Notes: generated by a model not told the origin, from the letters alone. Counted from the stretch's first letter, positions 15,058 to 26,234 are shown. The stretch: 64,000 nucleotides of DNA from Streptomyces sp. M92 (GCF_028473745.1 NZ_CP101137.1:4588001-4652000), one strand, 5' to 3'. Numbers and translations: made by a program.

Positions 15058-16504
15058 CGGTGCGGGTCAGACCCGTGATCACCGTCGTGGCCAGGATCCA
15101 CCCCGTGATGATGAGGACGTACGCCAGCGTCTGGTAGCCCCCCTCGGGGGCGAAGGCGCTCTCCTGCCCGAAGGAGATCACCGGCAGCAGCAGGTCCAGG
15201 GTGTAGAAGACGGGGTCGAAGTCGGGGGACTCGGTGGGCTTGAGCGGCGGCGGGTGGTGGAGCCCGTACGCCACCGAGCCGACCGCGAGCAGCGACAGCA
15301 GCCAGCCGCCCGCCCGCAGCGGACGGAAGCCGTAGCCGACTGTGACGTCCTGGAGGTGTCCCCACAGCCTGCCGTACCAGGGCAGGGTGCGCCGGTGCCG
15401 GCGCTGCTTGGCGAGCTGTACCCTGCGGGCCGCGTCGTCGTCGCCGATCCTGCGGTAGGAGGCGGTCAGCTGCTCGTAGATGAAGGGCAGATAGCTGTCG
15501 CCCTTCTCCAGCATCGGCAGCCGCCGTTCGGCGGGCTCGTGCGGGATGAGCGATGTGTAGGTGAGGTCGTTGAGCTGGACCCAGGCCGGTACGGCCTCCG
15601 GTTCGAGGAACAGGACGTCCACCTGGGAGCGGCGCAGATTGAGGGCACCCTCCGCCCTCGGGCACTGGCGCAGCCACAGTTCGCCGATCACGCAGCTGCT
15701 GGCCCGCAGCGCGGTCCCGCCCGGGTTGGCCAGGCGAGCGTGCGACAGGTCCAGCCGGCCGGGTATGCGCGCGCCGCGCAGCTCCAGCCGGCCCCGCACC
15801 TCGGCGTTCCGCATGAGCACGTCGGACTCGGCCGCCAGTGTCTCGGCCTTCAGCGCGGTGCCACCCGGCCGGTCGAGCACCGCGTCGGTGAGGTTGACCG
15901 TCCCGGCCACCCGGGCGCCGTCGAGCCGCATCTCGCCCCGCGCCTCGAGGCCCGGTGCCCACAGGTCGGCGCCGAGCACCGCCTGGTTGAGCTGGAGCAC
16001 CGACCCCTCGGTGTCCGGCGCGTGGATCCGCGTGCTCTCGAGATACAGGCTCCCGGTGACCTCCGCGCCCCCGAGCCGCACCATCCCTCCGAACCGGGCG
16101 CGGGTCAGCCGCAGCACACCCTCCACCCGGACGGCGTGCGAGACCAAACCGGGCAGCACGGACTCGCTCAGGTTCACCTCGCGCAACCGCGCACCGTACA
16201 GGCGCGGCACGTCCTCGAAGTGGCAGTGTCGCAGCCGCACGGGGTGGTCGACCGTCGCGTACTGGAGTTCCAGGACACCGGTGACGCGCACGCCCGCCAG
16301 ATTGAGCGCGGGCACCTCGCCCTCCGCGCGTGGGCCGTCCAGCAGCAGCGCCCTCAACACGTGGGCGCGGACGGTGCGCTCGAAGCCCCAGGTGTCGCCG
16401 TCGGAGGGGTCCTCGTCGTCGGCCGCGCGGAAGTCCACGAGGGAGCCGGTGGCGAACGCCCGCCAGACGCGCGTCTCGGCCGGTGTCAGGTCGTTGATCT
16501 CCAT
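15044..16504 (-). CDS. Membrane-anchored protein with pentapeptide-like beta-helix repeats
   Basis: A 486-residue protein. Residues ~60-330 contain many degenerate repeats of the form A-x-L-x-G-x-L-x-L (for example ARFGGMVRLGGAEVTGSLYL and GARIPGRLDLSHARL), predicting a right-handed beta-helix like pentapeptide-repeat proteins. The C-terminus has two transmembrane segments (GGWLLSLLAVGSVAYGL and LAYVLIITGWILATTVITGL). Actinobacterial homologues are often labelled membrane-associated oxidoreductase, but no cofactor motif is visible to support that. ATG 16504 follows weak ribosome-site sequence. It is downstream of gnd on the same strand but separated by a strong hairpin, so it is probably transcribed separately. 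Confidence 0.75.
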   Translation of the reverse strand: MEINDLTPAETRVWRAFATGSLVDFRAADDEDPSDGDTWGFERTVRAHVLRALLLDGPRAEGEVPALNLAGVRVTGVLELQYATVDHPVRLRHCHFEDVPRLYGARLREVNLSESVLPGLVSHAVRVEGVLRLTRARFGGMVRLGGAEVTGSLYLESTRIHAPDTEGSVLQLNQAVLGADLWAPGLEARGEMRLDGARVAGTVNLTDAVLDRPGGTALKAETLAAESDVLMRNAEVRGRLELRGARIPGRLDLSHARLANPGGTALRASSCVIGELWLRQCPRAEGALNLRRSQVDVLFLEPEAVPAWVQLNDLTYTSLIPHEPAERRLPMLEKGDSYLPFIYEQLTASYRRIGDDDAARRVQLAKQRRHRRTLPWYGRLWGHLQDVTVGYGFRPLRAGGWLLSLLAVGSVAYGLHHPPPLKPTESPDFDPVFYTLDLLLPVISFGQESAFAPEGGYQTLAYVLIITGWILATTVITGLTRTVSRQ

Positions 16505-16544
16505 CAGGGATGGACTCTGACCCGAACCGGCCGATCACGTCAAC

Positions 16545-16583
16545 GCGCTTTCCGGATCGCCCCGGTGGGCGACCGGAGAGCGC
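16545..16583 (-). terminator. Terminator of the pentose-phosphate operon
   Basis: Immediately after the gnd stop (16584-16586) lies a long near-perfect hairpin: 16545-16563 pairs with 16567-16583 (GCGCT-TTCCGG-TCGCCC against GGGCGA-CCGGA-AGCGC) around a GGT loop. It lacks a strong U-tract, as usual in streptomycetes, but its position and stem length fit transcription termination. Confidence 0.75.
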
Positions 16584-17465
16584 CTACTTCTTGGCCGCCT
16601 CCACCGCGTGGCCGCCGAACTGGTTGCGCAGCGCGGCGATCATCTTCATCTGCGGCGAGTCGTCCTGCCGGGACGCGAACCGTGCGAAGAGCGAAGCGGT
16701 GATCGCGGGCAGCGGCACCGCGTTGTCGATGGCCGCCTCGACGGTCCAGCGGCCCTCGCCCGAGTCCTCCGCATAGCCGCGCAGGTTGTCCAGGTGGTGG
16801 TCCTCGTCAAGGGCGTTGACGGCCAGGTCGAGGAGCCAGGAGCGGATGACGGTGCCCTCCTGCCAGGAGCGGAAGACCTCGCGGACGTTGTCCACGGAGT
16901 CGACCTTCTCCAGCAGCTCCCAGCCCTCGGCGTAGGCCTGCATCATGGCGTACTCGATGCCGTTGTGGACCATCTTGGAGAAGTGCCCGGCGCCGACCTT
17001 GCCCGCGTGGACGTAGCCGTAGGGGCCCTCGGGCTTGAGCGCGTCGAAGATGGGCTTGAGGTCGTCGACGGTCTCCTTCTCGCCGCCGACCATCAGCGCG
17101 TAGCCGTTCTTCAGGCCCCACACGCCGCCCGAGACACCGGCGTCGACGAAGTTGATGCCGTGCTTGGCCAGCTCCTCGGCGTGCTTCTCGTCGTCCGTCC
17201 AGCGGGAGTTGCCGCCGTCGATGACGGTGTCGCCGTGCCTGAGCAGGGTCGCCAGCTGGTCGATGACGCCCTGGGTCGCGGCGCCGGCCGGCACCATCAC
17301 CCACACCGCGCGCGGCCGCTCCAGCTGCTCGACGAGGTCGACGAGGCTGCCCACGTCGGCCTTCTCCGGATCGGTGTCGTATCCGACGACCGTGTGGCCG
17401 GCGTTGCGCAGGCGCTCGCGCATGTTGCCGCCCATCTTGCCGAGACCCACAAGACCGATCTGCAT
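16584..17465 (-). CDS. gnd: 6-phosphogluconate dehydrogenase, decarboxylating (short GndA type)
   Basis: A 293-residue enzyme that converts 6-phosphogluconate to ribulose 5-phosphate and CO2 with reduction of a nicotinamide cofactor. Seen: N-terminal GLVGLGKMGGNMRERL, VDAGVSGGVWGLKNGYALMV (substrate phosphate/carboxylate site) and KMVHNGIEYAMMQAYAEG, including the catalytic Lys and His-Asn. The length matches the short ~300-residue class rather than the ~470-residue E. coli type; short forms often prefer NAD. The strand end reads GYDTDPEK, an acidic residue that also favours NAD. It starts one base after the pgi stop and is the last gene of the operon. Confidence 0.95.
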   Translation of the reverse strand: MQIGLVGLGKMGGNMRERLRNAGHTVVGYDTDPEKADVGSLVDLVEQLERPRAVWVMVPAGAATQGVIDQLATLLRHGDTVIDGGNSRWTDDEKHAEELAKHGINFVDAGVSGGVWGLKNGYALMVGGEKETVDDLKPIFDALKPEGPYGYVHAGKVGAGHFSKMVHNGIEYAMMQAYAEGWELLEKVDSVDNVREVFRSWQEGTVIRSWLLDLAVNALDEDHHLDNLRGYAEDSGEGRWTVEAAIDNAVPLPAITASLFARFASRQDDSPQMKMIAALRNQFGGHAVEAAKK

Positions 17466-17466
17466 G

Positions 17467-19125
17467 TCAGCGCACTTCCTTCAGTTCACGGTAGGCGGCC
17501 ACCAGCGCGGCCGTGGACGGATCGAGGCCGGGCACGTCAGCGCCCTCGGTCAGGGCGGGCTCGACGCGCTTGGCCAGCACCTTGCCGAGTTCGACGCCCC
17601 ACTGGTCGAAGGAGTCGATGTTCCAGACCGCGCCCTGTACGAACACCTTGTGCTCGTACAGCGCGATCAGCTGGCCGAGGACGGAGGGCGTCAGCTCGGT
17701 GGCCAGGACGGTGGTGGTCGGGTGGTTGCCCCGGAAGGTGCGGTGCGGCACCTGCTCCTCGGGCACACCCTCCGCGCGGACCTCGTCGGAGGTCTTGCCG
17801 AAGGCCAGCGCCTGCCCCTGGGCGAACAGGTTGGCCATCAGCAGGTCGTGCTGGGCCTTCAGCTCGTCGCCCAGTTCGGCGACGGGCCGGGCGAAGCCGA
17901 TCAGGTCGGCCGGGATCAGCTTGGTGCCCTGGTGGATGAGCTGGTAGTAGGCGTGCTGCCCGTTGGTCCCCGGCGTGCCCCAGACCACCGGCCCGGTCTG
18001 CCACTGAACCGGCCGCCCCTCGCGGTCGACCGACTTGCCGTTGGACTCCATGTCCAGCTGCTGGAGATAGGCCGTGAACTTCGACAGGTAGTGGCTGTAC
18101 GGCAGTACGGCGTGCGACTGGGCGCCCAGGAAGTTGCCGTACCAGACCCCCAGCAGGCCCAGGATCAGCGGGGCGTTGGCCGGGGCCTCGGCGTTGCGGA
18201 AGTGCTCGTCGACGATGCGGAAGCCGTCGAGCATCTCCCGGAAGCGGTCCGGGCCGATGGCGATCATGAGGGAGAGGCCGATCGCCGAGTCGTACGAGTA
18301 GCGGCCGCCGACCCAGTCCCAGAACTCGAACATGTTGGCCGTGTCGATGCCGAAGTCCGCGACCTTCTCGGCGTTCGTCGACAGGGCGACGAAGTGCTGG
18401 GCGACCGCCTTCTCCTCGCCGCCGAGGCCGGCCAGCAGCCAGGAGCGCGCCGAGGTCGCGTTCGTGATCGTCTCGATCGTCGTGAACGTCTTGGACGCCA
18501 CGATGAACAGCGTCTCGGCCGGGTCCAGGTCCCGGACCGCCTCGTGCAGGTCGGCGCCGTCCACGTTCGACACGAACCGGAAGGTGAGCGAGCGGTCGGT
18601 GAACGCCCGCAGCGCCTCGTACGCCATCGCCGGACCGAGGTCGGAGCCGCCGATGCCGATGTTGACCACGTTCTTGATGCGCTTGCCGGTGTGGCCGGTC
18701 CACTCGCCGGAGCGGACCCGGTCGGAGAAGTCGGCCATCTTGTCGAGCACGGCGTGCACCTTGGGGACGACGTTCTCGCCGTCGACCTCGATCACCGCGT
18801 CCCGCGGGGCGCGCAGCGCGGTGTGCAGGACCGCCCGGTCCTCGGTGATGTTGATCCGCTCGCCGCGGAACATGGCGTCGCGCAGTTCGAACACGCCGGT
18901 CGCGGCGGCCAGTTCCCGCAGCAGGGCCAGCGTCTCGTCGGTGACCAGGTTCTTGGAGTAGTCGATGCGCAGGTCGCCGACGCGCACGACGTACCGCTCG
19001 GCCCGTCCGGGGTCGTCGGCGAACAGCTCGCGCAGGTCCGGGCGCGGCAGCGCGTCCTTGCGGTGGTCCGCCAACGCGGTCCACTCGGGGCGCCGGTCGA
19101 GCTTCGGGGTGTCGGTGTCAGACAT
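17467..19125 (-). CDS. pgi: Glucose-6-phosphate isomerase
   Basis: A 552-residue phosphoglucose isomerase (usual length ~550) interconverting glucose 6-phosphate and fructose 6-phosphate. Conserved blocks: IGIGGSDLGPAMAYEAL, SKTFTTIETITNATSAR, GGRYSYDSAIGLSL (PGI signature 1 region), the catalytic Glu block ESNGKSVDREG, and GTNGQHAYYQLIHQGTK with the catalytic His; the catalytic Lys is in the C-terminal FDQWGVELGK block. Its start overlaps the opcA end by eight bases. Its presence in a zwf/opcA/gnd operon would allow fructose 6-phosphate to be recycled into the oxidative pathway for NADPH supply. Confidence 0.96.
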   Translation of the reverse strand: MSDTDTPKLDRRPEWTALADHRKDALPRPDLRELFADDPGRAERYVVRVGDLRIDYSKNLVTDETLALLRELAAATGVFELRDAMFRGERINITEDRAVLHTALRAPRDAVIEVDGENVVPKVHAVLDKMADFSDRVRSGEWTGHTGKRIKNVVNIGIGGSDLGPAMAYEALRAFTDRSLTFRFVSNVDGADLHEAVRDLDPAETLFIVASKTFTTIETITNATSARSWLLAGLGGEEKAVAQHFVALSTNAEKVADFGIDTANMFEFWDWVGGRYSYDSAIGLSLMIAIGPDRFREMLDGFRIVDEHFRNAEAPANAPLILGLLGVWYGNFLGAQSHAVLPYSHYLSKFTAYLQQLDMESNGKSVDREGRPVQWQTGPVVWGTPGTNGQHAYYQLIHQGTKLIPADLIGFARPVAELGDELKAQHDLLMANLFAQGQALAFGKTSDEVRAEGVPEEQVPHRTFRGNHPTTTVLATELTPSVLGQLIALYEHKVFVQGAVWNIDSFDQWGVELGKVLAKRVEPALTEGADVPGLDPSTAALVAAYRELKEVR

Positions 19126-20053
19126 GGACAGGGGTCTCCTTGCCGGCCTCGCCGCGCAGGGCGATGGCGTACATATCGTCCGCGTCGAGGCGCCGCAGCT
19201 CCTCGGCGATGAGTTCGGCGGTCGAGCGGACCTTCAGCGCGAGGGAGCGCGGAGGCTGGTCGGGCAGGGTCATGGTGGCGATCGGTCCCTCGGGCCGGTC
19301 GATGACGATCTCCCCGTTCGCGGTCCCCAGGCGTACGGCCGTGACGACCGGGCCGTCGGTGATCACACGGTCGACCGAGACGTGCAGCCGCGCCTCCAGC
19401 CAGCGGGCCAGCAGCTCGGCCGCCGGGTTGTCCGCCTCGGCCTCCACGGTCGCCGAGGTCACCGGCACCCGGGCCTGGTCCAGGGCGGCGGCCAGCATGG
19501 AACGCCACAGCGTCAGCCGGGTCCAGGCGAGGTCGGTGTCGCCGGGGGCGTAGGTGCGGACCCGGCGCTCCAGGGTCTCCATCGGGCGCTCCACCGCGTA
19601 CAGGTCGGTGATGCGGCGCTTGGCCAGCGCGCCCAGCGGGTCTCCCGCGGGGTCGTCCGGTGCGTCCACCGGCCACCACACGACGACCGGGGCGTCCGGC
19701 AGCAGCAGCGGCAGCACGACCGAGTCGGCGTGCTCGGAGACCTCGCCGTACATGCGCAGTACCACCGTCTCGCCGGTGCCGGCCTCGGAGCCCACCCGGA
19801 CCTCGGCGTCGAGGTGCGAGCGGGTGCGGTCGCGCAGGTTGCGCGGGTGCCGCTTGATCACGACCAGGGTGCGCGAGGGGTGCTCGTGGGATGCCTCCTC
19901 GCCCGCCTTGATCGAGTCGTAGGCGTTCTCCTCGTCCGTGACGATCACCAGGGTGAGCACCATGCCCACCGCCGGGGTGCCGATGGCGCGGCGGCCCTGG
20001 ACCAGCGCCTTGTTGATCTTGCTTGCCGTGGTGTCGGTCAGGTCGATCCTCAT
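19118..20053 (-). CDS. opcA: Glucose-6-phosphate dehydrogenase assembly/effector protein OpcA
   Basis: A 311-residue OpcA family protein, required for full activity and assembly of glucose-6-phosphate dehydrogenase in cyanobacteria and actinobacteria. Typical blocks: MRIDLTDTTASKINKALV, GMVLTLVIVTDEENAYDSI, PSRTLVVIKRHPRNLRDRTR, and PDAPVVVWWPVDAPDDPAGD followed by LAKRRITD. It overlaps zwf by four bases (ATGA), which fits stoichiometric production with its enzyme partner. It has no known catalysis of its own. Confidence 0.95.
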   Translation of the reverse strand: MRIDLTDTTASKINKALVQGRRAIGTPAVGMVLTLVIVTDEENAYDSIKAGEEASHEHPSRTLVVIKRHPRNLRDRTRSHLDAEVRVGSEAGTGETVVLRMYGEVSEHADSVVLPLLLPDAPVVVWWPVDAPDDPAGDPLGALAKRRITDLYAVERPMETLERRVRTYAPGDTDLAWTRLTLWRSMLAAALDQARVPVTSATVEAEADNPAAELLARWLEARLHVSVDRVITDGPVVTAVRLGTANGEIVIDRPEGPIATMTLPDQPPRSLALKVRSTAELIAEELRRLDADDMYAIALRGEAGKETPVHV

Positions 20054-21828
20054 GGCCTGCGCCAGCTCCGTCCGTCTCGTGCGAGCATCTCGTCGGCTTC
20101 CCGGGGTCCCCAGCCGCCCGAGGCGTACTGCGCGGGCTTGCCGTGCGTGTCCCAGTACTCCTCGATCGGGTCGAGGATCCGCCAGGACTCTTCCACTTCC
20201 TGGTGACGGGGGAACAGGTTCGCGTCGCCCAGGAGGACGTCCAGGATCAGCCGTTCGTACGCCTCCGGGCTGGACTCCGTGAAGGACTCGCCGTACGCGA
20301 AGTCCATGGACACGTCCCGGATCTCCATCGACGTGCCCGGCACCTTCGAGCCGAACCGCACCGTCATGCCCTCGTCGGGCTGGACGCGGATGACGATCGC
20401 GTTCTCGCCCAGCTCCTCGGTGGCCGTCGTGTCGAAGGGGGAGTGCGGGGCCCGCTGGAAGACGACCGCGATCTCCGTCACCCGGCGGCCCAGGCGCTTG
20501 CCGGTGCGCAGGTAGAAGGGGACGCCCGCCCAGCGGCGGTTGTCGATGGCCAGCTTGATCGCCGCGTAGGTGTCGGTGGCGGAGGCCGGATCGATGCCCT
20601 CCTCCTGAAGGTAGCCGGGCACCTGCGCGCCGCCCTGCCAGCCGCCCTGGTACTGCCCGCGCACGGTGTGCTCGCCGAGGTCGTCGGGCAGCCGCACGGC
20701 CCTGAGCACCTTCAGCTTCTCGGTGAGCAGCGACGGCGCGTCGAAGGAGGCGGGCTCCTCCATCGCGGTGAGCGCGAGGAGCTGGAGCAGGTGGTTCTGG
20801 ATGACGTCGCGGGCGGCGCCGATGCCGTCGTAGTAGCCGGCCCGGCCGCCGATGCCGATGTCCTCGGCCATGGTGATCTGCACGTGGTCCACGTAGGACC
20901 GGTTCCAGATCGGCTCGTACATCTGGTTGGCGAAGCGCAGCGCCAGGATGTTCTGGACGGTCTCCTTGCCCAGGTAGTGGTCGATCCGGAAGACCTGCTC
21001 CGGGTCGAAGACCTCGTGCACCAGCGCGTTCAGCTCACGGGCGCTGCCCAGGTCGTGCCCGAAGGGCTTCTCGATCACCGCGCGGCGCCAGGAGCCGTCC
21101 GGGGCGTCGGTCAGCCCGTGCTTCTTGAGCTGCTGGACGACCTTCGGGAAGAACTTCGGCGGCACCGACAGGTAGAAGGCGTAGTTGCCGCTGGTCCCGC
21201 GCGAGGTGTCCAGCTCCTGCACGGCCTTGCGCAGCTGCTCGAACGCCTCGTCGTCGTCGAAGTCGCCGGGGATGAAGCGCATGCCCTCGGCGAGCTGCTG
21301 CCAGACCTCCTCGCGGAACGGCGTGCGCGCGTGCTCCTTGACCGCGTCGTGCACGACCTGCGCGAAGTCCTGGTTCTCCCAGTCGCGGCGGGCGAAGCCG
21401 ACCAGGGAGAAGCCCGGCGGCAGCAGGCCGCGGTTGGCCAGGTCGTACACGGCCGGCATCAGCTTGCGGCGGGAGAGGTCGCCGGTGACGCCGAAGATGA
21501 CCAGTCCGGACGGGCCCGCGATCCGGGGGAGGCGGCGGTCCTGGGGATCGCGCAGGGGGTTGCTCCAGTCGAGGGGCGCGACCGGCTCGACGGGCTTCTC
21601 GTCCGTCTCCGCCGCCTCGGCGCCCTTCGCGGCACCGGCGGCCCCGGTCTTCTTCCGGCCCCGGCCGGACCCGGACGCCCTGGCCGCCTTCGGCTCCCCG
21701 GCCGCGCGGGACTCCTCGGCCTCCTGGGCGTGCAGCGGCCCCGCCGCCTCCCGGGCGGCCTCGGCCTCCTTGGCCTCCTTCGTCGCCTTGGTCTCGCCGA
21801 CCGTCTCGGCGGGAAGGTCCTCGCTCAT
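20050..21828 (-). CDS. zwf: Glucose-6-phosphate 1-dehydrogenase with long N-terminal extension
   Basis: A 592-residue enzyme oxidising glucose 6-phosphate to 6-phosphogluconolactone with NADP. Core motifs: IFGVTGDLSRRKLMPAVYDL (dinucleotide binding) and RIDHYLGKETVQN with the catalytic His-substrate Lys signature. The core begins near residue 85 (SNPLRDPQDRRLPRIAGPSG); most homologues begin there at ~510 residues. The extra ~80 residues are Ala/Glu/Lys-rich, with an RGRKK basic patch. The extension is likely real, because ATG 21828 overlaps the tal stop as ATGA and has GGGAG/GGGGA upstream. It could form a charged helix influencing OpcA binding or oligomerisation; that is inference. Confidence 0.94.
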   Translation of the reverse strand: MSEDLPAETVGETKATKEAKEAEAAREAAGPLHAQEAEESRAAGEPKAARASGSGRGRKKTGAAGAAKGAEAAETDEKPVEPVAPLDWSNPLRDPQDRRLPRIAGPSGLVIFGVTGDLSRRKLMPAVYDLANRGLLPPGFSLVGFARRDWENQDFAQVVHDAVKEHARTPFREEVWQQLAEGMRFIPGDFDDDEAFEQLRKAVQELDTSRGTSGNYAFYLSVPPKFFPKVVQQLKKHGLTDAPDGSWRRAVIEKPFGHDLGSARELNALVHEVFDPEQVFRIDHYLGKETVQNILALRFANQMYEPIWNRSYVDHVQITMAEDIGIGGRAGYYDGIGAARDVIQNHLLQLLALTAMEEPASFDAPSLLTEKLKVLRAVRLPDDLGEHTVRGQYQGGWQGGAQVPGYLQEEGIDPASATDTYAAIKLAIDNRRWAGVPFYLRTGKRLGRRVTEIAVVFQRAPHSPFDTTATEELGENAIVIRVQPDEGMTVRFGSKVPGTSMEIRDVSMDFAYGESFTESSPEAYERLILDVLLGDANLFPRHQEVEESWRILDPIEEYWDTHGKPAQYASGGWGPREADEMLARDGRSWRRP

Positions 21829-22970
21829 TCCCCGTCAACTCCCTTGCTGTCGAGGGACTTCGTCACGGCGTCCAGCAGGTCCTGCCAGGCCACCTCGAAC
21901 TTGGCCACGCCCTCCTGCTCCAGCTGCTCCACCACCTCGTCGTACGAGATGCCGAGCCGCTCCACGGCCGCGAGGTCCGCCCGGGCCTGGGCGTAACCAC
22001 CGGTGACCGTGTCGCCCCGCACGTCGCCGTGGTCGGCGGCGGCGCGCAGGGTGGCCTCCGGCATCGTGTTCACGGTGCCGGGAGCGACCAGCTCCTCCAC
22101 GTACAGGGTGTCCCGGAATGCCGGGTCCTTCACCCCGGTCGACGCCCACAGGGGACGCTGGGCGTTGGCGCGGGCCCCGGCCAGCGCGGTGAAACGGCCA
22201 CCGGCGAAGACGTTCTCGTACGCCTCGTAGGCCAGCCGCGCGTTGGCCAGCGCCGCCTTCCCCTTCAGTGCCAGGGCCTCTTCCGTGCCGAGCACCGTCA
22301 GCCGCTTGTCGATCTCGCTGTCGACGCGGGAGACGAAGAAGGAGGCCACGGAGTGGATGCCGGCCAGGTCCAGCCCGGCCGCCTGCGCCTGCTCCAGACC
22401 GTCGAGGTAGGCGTCCATGACCTCGCGGTAGCGCTCCAGGGAGAAGATCAGAGTGACGTTGACGCTGATGCCGGCGCCGATGACCTCGGTGATCGCCGGG
22501 AGACCGGCCTTCGTCGCCGGGATTTTGATCATCACGTTGGGGCGGTCCACCAGCCAGGCCAGCTGACGCGCCTCGGCGACCGTGGCCCGGGTGTCGTGGG
22601 CGAGACGCGGGTCGACCTCGATGGAGACCCGCCCGTCCCGGCCGCCGGTCGCCTCGTACACCGGGCGCAGCACGTCGGCGGCGGCGCGGACGTCGGCGGT
22701 GGTCATCATGCGGACCGCCTCGTCGACGGTGACGCCCCGGGTCGCGAGGTCGGCGAGCTGCTCCTCGTAGCCCTCGCCGGAGCCGATGGCGGCCTGGAAG
22801 ATCGACGGGTTGGTGGTGACGCCGACGACGTGCTCCGTCCCGATCAGTTCGGCCAGGTTGCCGGATTCGATCCGCCGCCGCGACAGGTCGTCCAGCCAGA
22901 TGGAGACGCCCGCCTCGGACAGGCGTCGCAGTGCTCCCGCGGTCGCGGTTGCTTCGGTCACAGTGATCAT
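21825..22970 (-). CDS. tal: Transaldolase
   Basis: A 381-residue transaldolase of the actinobacterial/cyanobacterial length class that moves a dihydroxyacetone unit between sedoheptulose 7-phosphate and glyceraldehyde 3-phosphate. Seen: VGVTTNPSIFQAAI near residue 45, NVMIKIPATKAGLPAI with the Schiff-base Lys, and SVASFFVSRVDSEIDKRL. ATG 22970 (MITVTEATATAG) is used, with a purine-rich AGAAAGAGAAG in front; the frame remains open far upstream inside tkt but that is a shadow. It is 26 bases after tkt and overlaps zwf. Confidence 0.95.
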   Translation of the reverse strand: MITVTEATATAGALRRLSEAGVSIWLDDLSRRRIESGNLAELIGTEHVVGVTTNPSIFQAAIGSGEGYEEQLADLATRGVTVDEAVRMMTTADVRAAADVLRPVYEATGGRDGRVSIEVDPRLAHDTRATVAEARQLAWLVDRPNVMIKIPATKAGLPAITEVIGAGISVNVTLIFSLERYREVMDAYLDGLEQAQAAGLDLAGIHSVASFFVSRVDSEIDKRLTVLGTEEALALKGKAALANARLAYEAYENVFAGGRFTALAGARANAQRPLWASTGVKDPAFRDTLYVEELVAPGTVNTMPEATLRAAADHGDVRGDTVTGGYAQARADLAAVERLGISYDEVVEQLEQEGVAKFEVAWQDLLDAVTKSLDSKGVDGE

Positions 22971-22996
22971 CTTCTCTTTCTGCTTGTGCGTCCGGC

Positions 22997-25081
<2,085 letters not shown>

Positions 25082-25133
25082 CTTCAAGAAATCCTCGATC
25101 GGAGCCGGAAAGCTGGTCTGACGTGTTCAAACT

Positions 25134-25151
25134 TAAAAGTCTGACTTTTGA
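25134..25151. promoter_or_regulatory. Palindrome in the tkt/AraC divergent promoter region
   Basis: AAAAGTCTGACTTTT (25135-25149) is a perfect 6-3-6 inverted repeat in otherwise very GC-rich DNA, and it can be extended with one mismatch to CTTAAAAGT/ACTTTTGAG. It lies about 55 bases upstream of the tkt start and 90 bases upstream of the AraC start. An operator for the pentose-phosphate operon, the AraC gene or both is likely; the cognate protein is unknown. Confidence 0.55.
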
Positions 25152-25238
25152 GAGTGAAGGTCGTGGTGTGCCAGCCTTTGGTGAAACTGGGACACGCCCC
25201 GGCGCGCCGGCGCACGGGCGGGACGGTACGAGAAGGAC

Positions 25239-26156
25239 ATGGCGGACGAAAACCAACAAGACGGCGGCGGTGGCCCGGAGGGCGGCGACGGAATCAGAAC
25301 GTTCCCCTTCCCGGTCGATCTGAGCCTCCTCGGCGTCGGCATGCAGGTGGGCCCCATGGGCGCCGGCCGCACCTGGCACGCGCACGCCCCCCTGCACCGC
25401 GTGCACCGCATCGACTTCCACGTCGTCATGCTGTTCACCGGCGGCCCGGTCCGCCACATGATCGACTTCGCCGAGTACGAGGCGACGGCCGGCGAACTGC
25501 TGTGGATCCGGCCCGGACAGGTCCACCGCTTCTCGCCGGACAGCGAGTACCGCGGAACGGTGCTGACCATGCAGCCCGGCTTCCTGCCCCGCTCCACCGT
25601 GGAGGTCACCGGCCTCTACCGCTACGACCTGCCGCCCCTGCTCCGCCCCGACGAGGCGCGGCTCGCCGGGCTCACCGCCTCCCTCGACCAGCTCCGCCGC
25701 GAGTACGAGGACGCCACCACCCTGCCGCTGAGCCTGCACACCGCCGTACTGCGCCACACCCTCTCCGCGTTCCTGCTGCGCCTCGCGCACCTCGCGGCCA
25801 GCTCCGCGCAGGAGGCGAGCCCGGGGTCGGCGGCCGGGGACACGACGTTCACCCTATTCCGCGACGCCGTCGAGCGGGGCTTCCCCACCAACCACAGTGT
25901 CAGCGCCTACGCGGACGCGCTCGGTTACTCCCGGCGCACCCTCGTCCGCGCGGTGCGCGCCGCCACCGGCCAGACGCCCAAGGGATTCATCGACAAGCGC
26001 GTCGTCCTGGAGGCCAAGCGGCTCCTCGCTCACACGGACATGCCGATCGGCCGGGTCGGCGCGGCGGTCGGCTTCCCGGACGCGGCGAACTTCTCGAAGT
26101 TCTTCCAGCAGCACACGGACCAGACGCCGGCGGCGTTCCGGGCGGAGCTGCGCTGA
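25239..26156 (+). CDS. AraC-family transcriptional regulator
   Basis: A 305-residue regulator. The N-terminal half has a cupin-like sensing domain (RIDFHVVMLFTGGPVRHMID, then ELLWIRPGQVHRFSPDS) and the C-terminal ~100 residues an AraC/XylS double helix-turn-helix (VSAYADALGYSRRTLVRAVR; then IGRVGAAVGFPDAANFSKFF). ATG 25239 follows AGAAGGAC. It is divergent from tkt, so it may sense a sugar-related or aromatic signal and act on one or both promoters; that link is positional only. It is convergent with the GH16 gene across a strong bidirectional terminator. Confidence 0.88.
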   Translation: MADENQQDGGGGPEGGDGIRTFPFPVDLSLLGVGMQVGPMGAGRTWHAHAPLHRVHRIDFHVVMLFTGGPVRHMIDFAEYEATAGELLWIRPGQVHRFSPDSEYRGTVLTMQPGFLPRSTVEVTGLYRYDLPPLLRPDEARLAGLTASLDQLRREYEDATTLPLSLHTAVLRHTLSAFLLRLAHLAASSAQEASPGSAAGDTTFTLFRDAVERGFPTNHSVSAYADALGYSRRTLVRAVRAATGQTPKGFIDKRVVLEAKRLLAHTDMPIGRVGAAVGFPDAANFSKFFQQHTDQTPAAFRAELR

Positions 26157-26172
26157 CCGCGCGCGCAGGGAA

Positions 26173-26202
26173 GAGGGGCCCCACGCGCGCGTGGAGCCCC
26201 TC
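26173..26202. terminator. Bidirectional intrinsic terminator
   Basis: GAGGGGC (26173-26179) pairs with GCCCCTC (26196-26202), continued inward by CCACGCG/CGCGTGG, giving a near-perfect stem of 14 pairs. It lies between the convergent AraC and GH16 genes and should terminate both. Confidence 0.85.
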
Positions 26203-26234
26203 CGTCCTCCTGCGGGGTATCGGTCGCCGGCCGC

